Shown piece by piece: positions 35,286-43,665 of a stretch of 64,000 bases of DNA. The notes beneath the pieces are model-generated. The model saw only the letters and a list, made by a program, of their open reading frames with translations. It made no database searches and was not told the DNA's origin. The DNA comes from Fluctibacter corallii. Its GTDB lineage: Bacteria; Pseudomonadota; Gammaproteobacteria; Enterobacterales; Alteromonadaceae. Each line of letters starts with the position of its first letter. The first letter of the stretch is position 1. A program made the translations under genes and the position numbers. The stretch is taken from assembly GCF_025751585.1 (NCBI RefSeq), contig NZ_JAOWKX010000010.1, positions 62,001 through 126,000 of the forward strand, in the 5' to 3' direction.

Positions 35286-35421
35286 CCACACTATTCAGCA
35301 CGGTAATGCGTGTGCAAGCTAAATATATTCCAAAAGACGAAACGGCAGTTTGCATCTTTAATGGATTCTCGTACACTCCGCATTTTTATTATCACGACAC
35401 CCATATTACCAAGGAATTAAA

Positions 35422-35751
35422 ATGAGCTTACCCCCATGTCCACAATGCAACTCTGAATACACCTATGAAGATCAAAGTATGTATGTTTGCCCTGAGTGCG
35501 GGCACGAATGGTCTGACAACGATGTATCAGACGACGCTGAAACGATTCGAGACTCAGTTGGAAATGTATTGCAAGATGGTGACTCGGTTACAGTTATCAA
35601 AGACTTAAAGGTAAAAGGATCGTCGTTGGTAGTGAAGGTGGGCACGAAAGTGAAAAATATTCGTCTGGTAGACGGAGACCACGACATTGATTGTAAAATC
35701 GATGGCATTGGGGCGATGAAATTAAAGTCTGAATTCGTGAAAAAAGCGTAA
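35422..35751 (+). CDS. yjdM: YjdM/PhnA-family zinc-ribbon protein
   Basis: A 109-residue protein. The N-terminal zinc ribbon is visible as [12 protein letters not shown] and [11 protein letters not shown], four cysteines in two CxxC pairs. The C-terminal half ([20 protein letters not shown]; then [17 protein letters not shown]) is the PhnA/YjdM beta-barrel; the order and length equal E. coli YjdM (about 111). Despite its old name, this family is not needed for phosphonate breakdown in E. coli and its role remains unclear. It is a single gene with AAGGAA before the ATG and its own downstream stem-loop. Confidence 0.93.
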   Translation: MSLPPCPQCNSEYTYEDQSMYVCPECGHEWSDNDVSDDAETIRDSVGNVLQDGDSVTVIKDLKVKGSSLVVKVGTKVKNIRLVDGDHDIDCKIDGIGAMKLKSEFVKKA

Positions 35752-35770
35752 TTCCGCGATTAGAACCATT

Positions 35771-35800
35771 GGTAACTGCGACCACGAGGTCGTTGTTACC
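35771..35800 (+). terminator. stem-loop after yjdM
   Basis: GGTAACTGCGACC and GGTCGTTGTTACC pair over 12 positions with one T-T mismatch and one G-T, around ACGA. It lies 19 bases after the stop. The following sequence is not T-rich, so termination is uncertain. Confidence 0.45.
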
Positions 35801-35813
35801 TAGCCCACTCTGA

Positions 35814-35853
35814 TAAGCCATGGCTAAGCCTTGACTAAGCCGTGACTAATCCC
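35814..35853. repeat. 11-base tandem repeats upstream of pyrC
   Basis: TAAGCCATGGC, TAAGCCTTGAC and TAAGCCGTGAC follow one another without gaps, then a partial TAATCCC. The period of 11 is close to one helical turn. The array ends about 130 bases before the pyrC start. Confidence 0.6.
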
Positions 35854-35985
35854 TGTTTATGCTAAAAGCATTACTTGCCGGAATGCCCGCAGGTGAATGA
35901 CCTCAAAATGCATAAAGAATCACATCATTTCATTCATTTTAAGGCATAATACAGTGTAACTGTTTACTATGACTTTGAGGTAACC

Positions 35986-37023
35986 ATGCAATCGATTACG
36001 CTGCAAACACCTGATGACTGGCATTTACATTTTCGCGACGGAGACATGTTAAAAGAAACCGTCCCCGCTACCGCAAGATGCTTTAAACGCGCGATAGTCA
36101 TGCCCAATCTGGTGCCGCCAGTCACTGATGCCGACATGGCAAACGCGTACGCGCAGCGTATTCTAGATGCAAGGCCACAAGGCAGTGATTTCACACCGCT
36201 TATGACCTTGTACCTCACAAACCAAACCACGCCTGACACTATTGTAAAAGCAAAGCAAGCAGGTGTCGTCGCCTCTAAATTATATCCTGCGGGAGCAACA
36301 ACCAATTCTGATGCCGCGGTAAAGGGCATAGAAGCGTTATATCCCGTATTTGAAGAAATGCAAAAGCAGGGCATGTTGCTGCTTATCCACGGTGAAGTCA
36401 CCGAGTCTCATGTTGATATCTTCGACAGAGAAAAAGCCTTTATCGACGCACATCTACGCAAAATAGTCGATGCATTTCCTGCGCTTAAAGTGGTGTTTGA
36501 ACACATCACCACGTCAGATGCAGCCGATTTTGTATTGGATGCGTCAGAGAATGTTGCGGCAACCATCACGCCGCAGCACTTGTTATTAAACCGAAATGAT
36601 CTGTTAGTGGGCGGTGTGAGGCCTCATAACTATTGTTTACCTGTACTCAAACGCAATACGCATCAGCAGGCATTACGCCGTGTGGTGGCGTCGGGCTCGT
36701 CGAAGTTTTTCTTAGGCACAGACTCAGCTCCGCATGAAAAACACCGCAAAGAATCGGCATGTGGGTGTGCAGGCTGCTACAGTGCATGGAGCGCAATCGA
36801 GCTGTATGCTCAAGTGTTTGAAGATTTAGATGCATTAGATAAATTTGAAGGCTTTGCGAGTCACCATGGTCCGGATTTCTATGGCTTACCGAGAAACGAA
36901 GGAACAATTACGTTAGTGCGTGAAAGCTGGTCCATTCCCGACAGTATTGTGCTGCCCAATGGCAATCCTATCGTGCCTTTCTTTGCCGGGCAAACTATCA
37001 ACTGGAAACTGCAAACCTCATAA
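35986..37023 (+). CDS. pyrC: dihydroorotase (class II)
   Basis: A 345-residue zinc amidohydrolase that closes N-carbamoyl-aspartate to dihydroorotate, third step of pyrimidine synthesis in the cytosol. Metal ligands and landmarks: His-x-His in [13 protein letters not shown], the carboxylated lysine in [15 protein letters not shown], the histidines in [10 protein letters not shown] and [11 protein letters not shown], the substrate loop [15 protein letters not shown] and the catalytic Asp in [20 protein letters not shown]. Length matches E. coli PyrC (348). AGGTAACC lies before the ATG. It is followed 20 bases later by a crotonase-type gene, perhaps co-transcribed by proximity only. Confidence 0.97.
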   Translation: MQSITLQTPDDWHLHFRDGDMLKETVPATARCFKRAIVMPNLVPPVTDADMANAYAQRILDARPQGSDFTPLMTLYLTNQTTPDTIVKAKQAGVVASKLYPAGATTNSDAAVKGIEALYPVFEEMQKQGMLLLIHGEVTESHVDIFDREKAFIDAHLRKIVDAFPALKVVFEHITTSDAADFVLDASENVAATITPQHLLLNRNDLLVGGVRPHNYCLPVLKRNTHQQALRRVVASGSSKFFLGTDSAPHEKHRKESACGCAGCYSAWSAIELYAQVFEDLDALDKFEGFASHHGPDFYGLPRNEGTITLVRESWSIPDSIVLPNGNPIVPFFAGQTINWKLQTS

Positions 37024-37043
37024 TAATTAATAAAGGAATACTC

Positions 37044-37721
37044 ATGTCTCAATTAGTTGATCTTAATCTAAGTGAAAAAGTGGCGGTCATCACGCTACAA
37101 AATGGCAAAGTGAATGCAATTTCTCACGCATTGCTTGATGAGCTTAATGCTGCGTTGGATAAAGTTGAAGAAGCCGGTGTGGTGCTTGTTATCAAAGGCC
37201 AAGCTGGGATGTTCTCTGCGGGCTATGACTTGGCAACAATGAAAGAAAGCCCAGAAGCAGCAAAAAAATTAGTTCAGCGCGGTTCTTCTCTTACCCTTCG
37301 TTTGCTGGCATTCCCTACGCCAGTAATTGCAGCGTGCACAGGGCATGCAGTCGCAAAAGGTGCGTTTATCTTGTTAGCTAGCGATTACCGCTTAGGTGTT
37401 GATGGCGATTTTAAAATTGGTTTGAATGAAGTGGCGATTGGCATGACGATGCATCATGCAGGGATAGAGCTTGCGAAAGGGCGACTCGCACCTGTTTATT
37501 TTAATCGCAGTGTGTTGTGTGCTGAAATGTACTCACCAGAGCATGCCGTTGATGCTGGATTTTTAGATCGCATCGTGCCGGCAGAGGCAATGGATGTAGC
37601 GATCGAGCAAATTGTAAACTTTATGAGCCAACTGAACATGAAGGCCCATCACCAAACCAAGCTAAAAGCACGTAAACCGCTGTTAGAAAGCTTAGCCAAT
37701 GCCATTGAATTGGATGCCTAG
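37044..37721 (+). CDS. enoyl-CoA hydratase/isomerase (crotonase) family protein
   Basis: A 225-residue crotonase-fold protein, shorter than classical enoyl-CoA hydratases (about 260). The oxyanion-hole segments are visible: FSAGYDLATMKESPEAAK, and AACTGHAVAKGAFILLASDY where the usual GGA/GGG turn is replaced by AKGA. The two catalytic glutamates of true hydratases are not both evident: the second region reads IGLNEVAIGMTMHHAG. It therefore may act as an isomerase, thioesterase or other crotonase variant on a CoA ester. AAAGGAA precedes the ATG. It lies between pyrC and dbpA on the same strand with short gaps. Confidence 0.85.
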   Translation: MSQLVDLNLSEKVAVITLQNGKVNAISHALLDELNAALDKVEEAGVVLVIKGQAGMFSAGYDLATMKESPEAAKKLVQRGSSLTLRLLAFPTPVIAACTGHAVAKGAFILLASDYRLGVDGDFKIGLNEVAIGMTMHHAGIELAKGRLAPVYFNRSVLCAEMYSPEHAVDAGFLDRIVPAEAMDVAIEQIVNFMSQLNMKAHHQTKLKARKPLLESLANAIELDA

Positions 37722-37759
37722 TTTTAAATAAATCGCATCCCACAACGATTCGGATAACT

Positions 37760-39139
37760 ATGAAACAATCATTTTCGACACTTTCTTTACGCCCAGAATT
37801 ACTAAAAGCGATTGATGATTTGGGGTTTGAGGGAATGACTGACATTCAAGCGCAGAGTTTACCCATTCTGCTTGAAGGAAAAGATGTACTTGGTCAGGCG
37901 AAAACGGGCAGCGGAAAAACAGTAACTTTTGCATTAGGGGTGTTACAACAGCTTGAGCCTAAAGACTTGCATGTACAAAGCTTAGTGATGTGCCCAACAC
38001 GCGAATTGGCTGAACAGGTTGCGGAAGAAATTCGTTCACTGGCAAAGCAACTTGAGAACGTCAAAGTGCTCACCTTGTGTGGCGGAGCACCAATGGGACC
38101 GCAAATTTCTTCGTTGTCTCACGGTGCGCATGTCATTGTGGGCACGCCGGGGCGCATTATGGAGCATGTGCTTAAGCGTCGTTTGATGTTAAATAAGGTG
38201 AATACCTTCGTGCTGGATGAAGCAGACCGCATGTTAGACATGGGGTTTGAAGAAGAAATGGACATAGTTATTCGACACATTTCGAATGCGCGTCAAACAT
38301 TGTTGTTCTCAGCCACGTTAAATGATCAAGTGAAGCAGGTGTCTCATCACATCCAGCGAAACCCCCAATTTGTGCATGTTACCTCAACCCACGATGAACA
38401 AAAAATTGAGCAGTTATTTTTTGAAGTTGACGAGAGTCACAAGGTGAAAGCTGCGGCCGCGTTAATTAGTGAGTGTCAGCCTAATGCCACCATTATTTTC
38501 TGCAATAAGAAAGTCACGGCGCAGGAAGTCGCCGATGAACTGAGCATGATGGGCGTGCCTGCTCTGGCACTTCACGGTGATTTAGAGCAAAGAGCTCGCA
38601 CGGAAGTGTTGGTGCGATTTGAAAACCAGAGTTGTCGCGTACTGGTGGCAACCGATGTTGCTGCCAGAGGAATTGATGTTAAAGGGGTTGATCTGGTTAT
38701 TAACTATCACGTAAGTGAAGATCCAGATGCACATATTCATCGGATTGGTCGTACAGGACGAGCTGATGCATCGGGCAGGGCCTATTCTTTAGTTTCTCCT
38801 TCAGAGATTTCACGCGTTCATGCTATAGAAGAGGTTGCGGGCTTCAAGGCTAAATGGAAGGGCATTCAATCTATGCGTTTTCATGCTAACCGAATTACAG
38901 AGTCTGAATTCTCCACCTTGGCCATTGATGGCGGCAAAAAAGCCAAGCTCAGACCGGGTGATATTCTTGGTGCTTTGACCAAAGAAGCAGATGTACCAGG
39001 GGAGGACATCGGAAAAATCAAAGTTACCGCCACTCATGCTTACGTAGCAATTAAATCTCGAAGTGTTAAACGCAGCATGCGGCAATTTAGAGAAGGTAAA
39101 ATTAAAGGCAAGAAATTTAAAGCGCGTAAGTTGAGTTAA
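37760..39139 (+). CDS. dbpA: ATP-dependent RNA helicase DbpA
   Basis: A 459-residue DEAD-box helicase. All core motifs are present: Q-motif GMTDIQAQSLPILLEGKDVL, Walker A QAKTGSGKTVTF, PTRELAEQ, TPGRI, VLDEADRMLDMGF, SAT, the second RecA domain with ATDVAARGIDVKGVDLVIN, and HRIGRTGRA. The C-terminal ~75 residues (RPGDILGALTKEADVPGEDI, then IGKIKVTATHAYVAIKSRSV) form the DbpA-type RNA-binding domain, which targets hairpin 92 of 23S rRNA; the helicase assists 50S subunit assembly. Length equals E. coli DbpA (457). It is convergent with the methyltransferase gene. Confidence 0.95.
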   Translation: MKQSFSTLSLRPELLKAIDDLGFEGMTDIQAQSLPILLEGKDVLGQAKTGSGKTVTFALGVLQQLEPKDLHVQSLVMCPTRELAEQVAEEIRSLAKQLENVKVLTLCGGAPMGPQISSLSHGAHVIVGTPGRIMEHVLKRRLMLNKVNTFVLDEADRMLDMGFEEEMDIVIRHISNARQTLLFSATLNDQVKQVSHHIQRNPQFVHVTSTHDEQKIEQLFFEVDESHKVKAAAALISECQPNATIIFCNKKVTAQEVADELSMMGVPALALHGDLEQRARTEVLVRFENQSCRVLVATDVAARGIDVKGVDLVINYHVSEDPDAHIHRIGRTGRADASGRAYSLVSPSEISRVHAIEEVAGFKAKWKGIQSMRFHANRITESEFSTLAIDGGKKAKLRPGDILGALTKEADVPGEDIGKIKVTATHAYVAIKSRSVKRSMRQFREGKIKGKKFKARKLS

Positions 39140-39173
39140 TCACTTACGCTTTCGCCTTATGTGCGCGTGGTGA

Positions 39174-39983
39174 CTACTCAGTTGTCGCGCGTTTCTTAAA
39201 TTTCAACACAAATCTATCGGTGTTACCTCGCACGGCTTTGTCAAACACTGACATGGCATAATTATCGTTAGGATTTCGTAAATGATTGGCCTCGTCGATC
39301 CGTTCAAAGCCCGCCTGTTGCATCTGACTAATCACAATATCTGCGTGAATTCTATGTACTGTATTCCCTGAATCAGGTGTTGCTCCCTCTGCTGCTTGGT
39401 GATCAATAATCACCACATGCCCATCGTCTTTAAGTAGCGTAGATATGTGCTTCATTGCCTTGACGGGATCAACGGGGTGTTCTCGCACTTGCGTGGTAAC
39501 ACCATTTCGCTGATAAGATACAAAATACATGTCATGGTAATTCAGTGAGCTAAATACCACGTCTACCGAATTTTCTGGAAGCGAAATATGTGCAATCTCC
39601 GCGTCGTCGATTCGAACAACGTTTGATAGCCGATTTCCTTGTGTACGCTGCTGCATCTCGTCTTTTACGAAAGACCAAATTACCTGATCATTGTGGGCAA
39701 AGACTTTCCCGCTGTTCCCCACAATTCGCGAAAGCAGCTCTGTGTACCAGCCTCCGCCAGCATACAAATCTAAGACGGTGTCACCTTCTTGAACGTCAGC
39801 GAAGGTTAATGTTTTAAGTGGCTGTCGGGCGTCATCTCGCTCTCGGTCGACGTTGGGGCGTTCAGAATGATTTATTGCCGCTTCTACTGAGCCGTTTGCA
39901 GGCATATGAATGCCCAAAATTGATGCAAATAAAACAAACCAACTTAACCGACGTGCAGCGAAAGTGAACATGGATATGAACAT
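39174..39983 (-). CDS. predicted exported class I SAM-dependent methyltransferase-like protein
   Basis: A 269-residue protein with a Rossmann-fold methyltransferase core: motif I VLDLYAGGGWYTELLSRIVG, then KVFAHNDQVI, a central VDVVFSSLNYHDMYF and DDGHVVIIDHQ. Before it lies a hydrophobic N-terminus (LSWFVLFASILGIHMPANGS) that looks like a cleavable signal peptide, which is odd for an enzyme needing cytosolic S-adenosylmethionine. Several proteobacterial homologues share this layout, so the signal is probably real. Start ATG 39983 or ATG 39971. It is convergent with dbpA and divergent from the MAPEG gene. Substrate unknown; the aspartate-His turn near DHQAAEGATPDSG is typical of this subgroup. 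Confidence 0.78.
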   Translation of the reverse strand: MFISMFTFAARRLSWFVLFASILGIHMPANGSVEAAINHSERPNVDRERDDARQPLKTLTFADVQEGDTVLDLYAGGGWYTELLSRIVGNSGKVFAHNDQVIWSFVKDEMQQRTQGNRLSNVVRIDDAEIAHISLPENSVDVVFSSLNYHDMYFVSYQRNGVTTQVREHPVDPVKAMKHISTLLKDDGHVVIIDHQAAEGATPDSGNTVHRIHADIVISQMQQAGFERIDEANHLRNPNDNYAMSVFDKAVRGNTDRFVLKFKKRATTE

Positions 39984-40109
39984 GGTACTTTTCCCGACTT
40001 GAATGATTTAGGTGAATGGATGTTCTATGAAATTAGCTGGAAATTTGCGCTTCAACAAGACAATATGAAGCGCCTTATCGACACTTCAACGTAAAAGGAA
40101 ATGTGAACA

Positions 40110-40523
40110 ATGAACGCGACTATAATCGCATTGATAGGCTATATCGGCTGGACGCTTGTGTTATTGGTATGGTTAGCAACGTTTCGAACTCTCAGCGTGT
40201 TTAATCAATCTCACCCGAGTCTCAGGTTTGCGCCTGATGGCAGCGATGTATCGTCGTTTGGTTATCGGCTTACGCGCGCGTTTATGAATTGCATTGAGAG
40301 CTTCGCTTTTATCGGTGGGCTGTTACTTCTTGCCATTGCTACCGATTCTATGGCGATAACTAATGGCTTAGCATTCGTGCTATTGGGCGCGCGCATTGGG
40401 CAAAGCATTTGTCATCTGATATCGTCGTCGGCACTATTCATTCAAATACGTTTCGTGTTTTTCCTGATACAATCGATCATTTGTATGTATTGGACGTATA
40501 CATTATTAATGCGTTTCATCTAG
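40110..40523 (+). CDS. MAPEG-family membrane protein
   Basis: A 137-residue protein with four membrane helices, the size and topology of MAPEG proteins (membrane-associated proteins in eicosanoid and glutathione metabolism). The signature region is YRLTRAFMNCIESFAFIGG, where the family has RxxRAxxNxxE; the third helix reads LGARIGQSICHLISSS. Such proteins may act as glutathione-dependent transferases or peroxidases at the membrane, but bacterial members are mostly uncharacterised. AAAAGGAAA stands before the ATG. It precedes the ABC exporter by 50 bases, so detoxification-type co-expression is possible. Confidence 0.85.
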   Translation: MNATIIALIGYIGWTLVLLVWLATFRTLSVFNQSHPSLRFAPDGSDVSSFGYRLTRAFMNCIESFAFIGGLLLLAIATDSMAITNGLAFVLLGARIGQSICHLISSSALFIQIRFVFFLIQSIICMYWTYTLLMRFI

Positions 40524-40573
40524 CCATAGGCTGTATGCCTGCGGCTCTTCCGTAGTATGACTTTTGGACTTTT

Positions 40574-42415
40574 ATGTTTTCATTCTTTGAGAAACTGACG
40601 AACCCGTTTCCTGCGCAACACCCCGCTCAGCCGCCCAAATCCCTACTGGCGTTTTGCCTGCATTATTCTAAAGGCATGTGGCCTGCGATTATTTCGGTTT
40701 CTATGTTGGGGGCTTGTATTGCCATTTTGGAAGTGTCGTTGTTTGGATATCTGGGCCAGTTAGTCGATTGGTTTAGCGAACGAGATCCTGCCACGTTCTT
40801 ACAAGAAGAAAAGCATAGCTTGATGTGGATGGGCGCAGTCGTTTTGGTTATTTTACCGGGCTTGGTACTAACCCAATCGATGCTGACACACCAAACGCTG
40901 CTGGGTAATTATCCCATGCGCATTCGATGGCAAGCGCACCGCTATTTATTGGGGCAAAGTTTAGGCTTTTTTCAGAATGAATTTGCGGGGCGTGTCGCTA
41001 CAAAAGTGATGCAGACTGCGCTGTCTGTTCGCGAATCGGTGATGAAGTTGCTCGATATTCTGGTATACGTGAGCGTGTACTTTCTTAGTATTGTTGTACT
41101 CGTGTTTGCCGCAGACTGGCGACTTAGCTTGCCATTATTGAGTTGGTTAGTCATTTATCTTGTTATTCTTCGAGTGCTTATCCCCAAACTCAAGCGTGTA
41201 TCACAGCGTCAGGCTGATGCCCGTTCTATGATGACAGGGCGCATTGTTGATAGTTATACCAATATTATGACTGTGAAGTTGTTTTCACACTCTTCGCGTG
41301 AGTCTGAGTACGCAAAAGAGAGCATGGATAATTTCCTAAAAACAGTCTATCCACAAATGCGTTTGGCAACGGTGTTGTACGGCTGCGTGTGGTTCAATAA
41401 TGCGGTTTTAGTCTTCAGTGTAGCGGCAACTGCAATTTACTTATGGCTTCAACAGGTTGTGTCTCCTGGCGAAATCGCAGTCGCGGTGAGTTTATGTTTA
41501 CGTTTAACGGGCATGGCACAATGGATAATGTGGGAAGTGTCGTCCCTATTTGAAAACATTGGTGCGGTACAAGATGGTATTAACACATTATCTAACCCAG
41601 TCGAAGTAGAAGATAAACGTGATGCTAAATCATTAGATGTGAATGGCGGGGCGATTGAGTTTAACCACGTTAACTTTTCGTACCCTGGTCCGAGTGGTGT
41701 TGAAATATCCGTATTTAATGATTTGTCTATCAATATTAAACCGGGTGAAAAAGTCGGCTTGGTTGGCCGTTCCGGCGCGGGTAAATCTACGCTCGTTAAT
41801 CTGTTATTGCGCTTTTATGACGTTCAAAGTGGTGAAATTCGTATCGACGGGCAACCTATTAATCGCGTTACGCAAGAAAGTTTGCGCGCCAATATCAGCA
41901 TGGTGACGCAGGATACGTCGCTATTACATCGCTCTGTGCGAGATAACATACTGTACGGCAAGCTCGGCGCAACAGAAGCACAAATGGAACATGCGGCACG
42001 TCAGGCTGAAGCGCATGAATTTATTCAGCAGCTGTCTGATTTAGAAGGGCGAACTGGCTACGATGCGCACGTGGGAGAACGGGGCGTGAAGTTATCTGGC
42101 GGGCAACGCCAGCGTATTGCTATTGCTAGAGTCATGCTGAAAGATGCGCCAATCCTAATTCTAGACGAGGCAACATCCGCGTTAGACTCCGAAGTTGAAA
42201 TGGCGATACAACATTGCCTCAATAAGGTGATGGAAAACAAAACGGTGTTGGCGATTGCCCATCGGCTTTCAACCATTGCACAAATGGATCGATTATTAGT
42301 GCTGGACAAAGGCCGTATCGTCGAACAGGGTACACACGCGGAGTTATTGGCGTTAAATGGCATTTATGCCAAGTTATGGGCGCATCAAACCGGGGGCTTT
42401 ATTGGCGTTGAATAG
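40574..42415 (+). CDS. ABC exporter, fused permease and ATPase
   Basis: A 613-residue half-transporter. Residues ~25-330 form a type I exporter membrane domain with six helices (WPAIISVSMLGACIAILEVS onward; QNEFAGRVATKVMQTA is the coupling-helix region). The nucleotide-binding domain has Walker A LVGRSGAGKSTLVNLLLRFY, Q-loop ISMVTQDTSLLHRSVRDNIL, signature VKLSGGQRQRIAIARVMLKD, Walker B APILILDEATSALD and the H-loop AIAHRLSTI. It should dimerise and export lipids, peptides or drugs; MsbA/multidrug-like members look alike, so the substrate is open. An imperfect 44-base hairpin follows the stop codon. Confidence 0.93.
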   Translation: MFSFFEKLTNPFPAQHPAQPPKSLLAFCLHYSKGMWPAIISVSMLGACIAILEVSLFGYLGQLVDWFSERDPATFLQEEKHSLMWMGAVVLVILPGLVLTQSMLTHQTLLGNYPMRIRWQAHRYLLGQSLGFFQNEFAGRVATKVMQTALSVRESVMKLLDILVYVSVYFLSIVVLVFAADWRLSLPLLSWLVIYLVILRVLIPKLKRVSQRQADARSMMTGRIVDSYTNIMTVKLFSHSSRESEYAKESMDNFLKTVYPQMRLATVLYGCVWFNNAVLVFSVAATAIYLWLQQVVSPGEIAVAVSLCLRLTGMAQWIMWEVSSLFENIGAVQDGINTLSNPVEVEDKRDAKSLDVNGGAIEFNHVNFSYPGPSGVEISVFNDLSINIKPGEKVGLVGRSGAGKSTLVNLLLRFYDVQSGEIRIDGQPINRVTQESLRANISMVTQDTSLLHRSVRDNILYGKLGATEAQMEHAARQAEAHEFIQQLSDLEGRTGYDAHVGERGVKLSGGQRQRIAIARVMLKDAPILILDEATSALDSEVEMAIQHCLNKVMENKTVLAIAHRLSTIAQMDRLLVLDKGRIVEQGTHAELLALNGIYAKLWAHQTGGFIGVE

Positions 42416-42423
42416 ACGTGACA

Positions 42424-42467
42424 GCGCTGCAATTATCACATTTTAAAAATGTGTGTAAATGCAGCGC
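42424..42467. terminator. long two-part hairpin between convergent genes
   Basis: GCGCTGCA (42424-42431) pairs with TGCAGCGC (42460-42467), and inside CACATTTT (42437-42444) pairs with AAAATGTG (42446-42453), both perfect. It lies nine bases after the ABC gene and about 50 bases from the end of the convergent lipoprotein gene, so it may terminate both. No classic T-run follows. Confidence 0.55.
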
Positions 42468-42515
42468 GTGGTTAAAAATAGTTTAATTGTATAAGTCAGA
42501 TAACAGTGGGCCGCA

Positions 42516-42920
42516 TTAGGTTTTCGGAGTGAGGCCTTTTGCCCGCTCTTCCATTGCATCGTCTAACGAAAAGCCTTTTTGCTTCCAATTTTGTGCTTGT
42601 TCTGCGGTAAAGTTTTCCTCAGACCATGCAAGGGCGCTTTCAAGATCGAATCCTTGATTACGCCAAATCGCTGCTTCTATGGCGTTAAAGCGAGATTTTG
42701 ACCATGTGAGAATATCGTCAGGTTCGACGAACCCTTGCTGTCTCCAGCTGACAATGTCAGTCGCTGTTAGGCCGTTGTCTTGATACTCCTGAGCTTGGCT
42801 CTCGCTAACATTAATGGATTTCCAACGACTTTCTTCTTCTGCGGTCATGTCGTCCCAACCGTGGCTAGACGCACACGCAGCCAGTACTCCGGCACCGATG
42901 ATGATTGCGATATTTTTCAT
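42516..42920 (-). CDS. small lipoprotein with 13-residue tryptophan repeats
   Basis: A 134-residue predicted lipoprotein: MKNIAIIIGAGVLAACASS has a signal peptide with lipobox LAAC. The mature part is an acidic helical array of about five units of 13 residues, each starting with Trp: WRQQGFVEPDDIL, WSKSRFNAIEAAI, WRNQGFDLESALA, WSEENFTAEQAQN, WKQKGFSLDDAME. Such regular W-x3-G/N/R-F repeats suggest a rod-like helical solenoid. I do not recognise a named family. AAGGAA before the ATG fixes the start. It is convergent with the ABC exporter and points away from the tRNA-Trp promoter. Function unknown, probably periplasmic face of an envelope membrane. Confidence 0.75.
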   Translation of the reverse strand: MKNIAIIIGAGVLAACASSHGWDDMTAEEESRWKSINVSESQAQEYQDNGLTATDIVSWRQQGFVEPDDILTWSKSRFNAIEAAIWRNQGFDLESALAWSEENFTAEQAQNWKQKGFSLDDAMEERAKGLTPKT

Positions 42921-43020
42921 TTCCTTTACCTCTTTTCGCTAACGTATTGTTACGCAATAAGTAATAGATGAAAGATCGCGAAAATGCGAATTTGTAATGG
43001 GGTAAAACGTTATACGAGTA

Positions 43021-43048
43021 TTGTATCTCGACAAACATTGAGTATAAT
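43021..43048 (+). promoter_or_regulatory. sigma-70 promoter of tRNA-Trp-secE-nusG
   Basis: TTGTAT (43021-43026), 16-base spacer, then a perfect TATAAT (43043-43048), followed by the GC-rich discriminator ACGCGTCCC typical of stringently controlled tRNA and rRNA promoters. Transcription should start near 43055. Confidence 0.78.
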
Positions 43049-43147
43049 ACGCGTCCCTCCTTGTGTTAATCAGCTTTTATCCCTAAAACGAAGCGTTTCA
43101 CAAGGTTGGTGCAACTGAATTTTGCGCGAATGCGCAAAGGGATATGC

Positions 43148-43224
43148 AGGGGTGTAGTTCCAATTGGTAGAACAGCGGTCTCCAAAACCGATGGTTGGGG
43201 GTTCGAGTCCCTCCACCCCTGCCA
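43148..43224 (+). tRNA. tRNA-Trp (anticodon CCA)
   Basis: The acceptor stem AGGGGTG pairs with CACCCCT, followed by the discriminator G and encoded CCA. The D arm is GTTC...GAAC, the anticodon stem GCGGT/ACCGA encloses loop CTCCAAA with anticodon CCA at 43182-43184, and the T arm has TTCGAGT. It is 77 bases with CCA and one base longer in the D-loop than E. coli tRNA-Trp. It heads the secE-nusG transcript; in many gammaproteobacteria this tRNA sits at the same place behind tuf, but no tuf gene is present here. Confidence 0.98.
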
Positions 43225-43284
43225 AACAGATTGAATGTCGATGTGAATAACACCTCGACTAAATAAAGCGGAAGTAAAGTGAGC

Positions 43285-43662
43285 ATGAGCGAAAATACTG
43301 AAACGCAATCCAATGGCCTTGATATGTTTAAGTGGGTTATTGTTATTGCCCTTTTAGCCGGTGTAGTAGCAGGAAATTACCTATTCGAAGAGCAATCTGT
43401 ACTGATTCGTGCCGTTGTTGCTGTATTAGGTGTTGTTGTTGCTGGTTTTGTTGCGGCAAGCACAGAAAAGGGTGCTACCTTTATTAATTTCGCGAAGGAA
43501 TCTCGTACTGAAGTTCGCAAGGTTGTGTGGCCAACAAGACAAGAAGCAACCCAAACAACATTGATCGTTTTAGCTGCTACAGTAGTTGTATCGTTACTTT
43601 TATGGGGACTAGACGGCATTATCGTGCGTTTGGTTTCATTTATTACCGGATTGGGGATTTAA
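43285..43662 (+). CDS. secE: protein translocase subunit SecE
   Basis: A 125-residue subunit of the SecYEG channel in the inner membrane. Three helices are visible (WVIVIALLAGVVAGNYLF, then LIRAVVAVLGVVVAGFVA, and the last, TTLIVLAATVVVSLLLWGLD), matching the three-helix gammaproteobacterial form. The conserved cytosolic amphipathic segment FAKESRTEVRKVVWPTRQEA contacts SecY. ATG 43285 is chosen, ten bases after GGAAG; GTG 43279 is an alternative too close to that site. It lies between tRNA-Trp and nusG, three bases before the latter. Confidence 0.97.
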   Translation: MSENTETQSNGLDMFKWVIVIALLAGVVAGNYLFEEQSVLIRAVVAVLGVVVAGFVAASTEKGATFINFAKESRTEVRKVVWPTRQEATQTTLIVLAATVVVSLLLWGLDGIIVRLVSFITGLGI

Positions 43663-43665
43663 TTA

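Noticed and set aside
43066..43313. Two minus-strand frames of 71-80 codons across the tRNA-Trp gene
   Set aside because: They overlap the tRNA and secE start on the opposite strand. The similarity to hypothetical proteins often annotated here is an artefact of the tRNA sequence.
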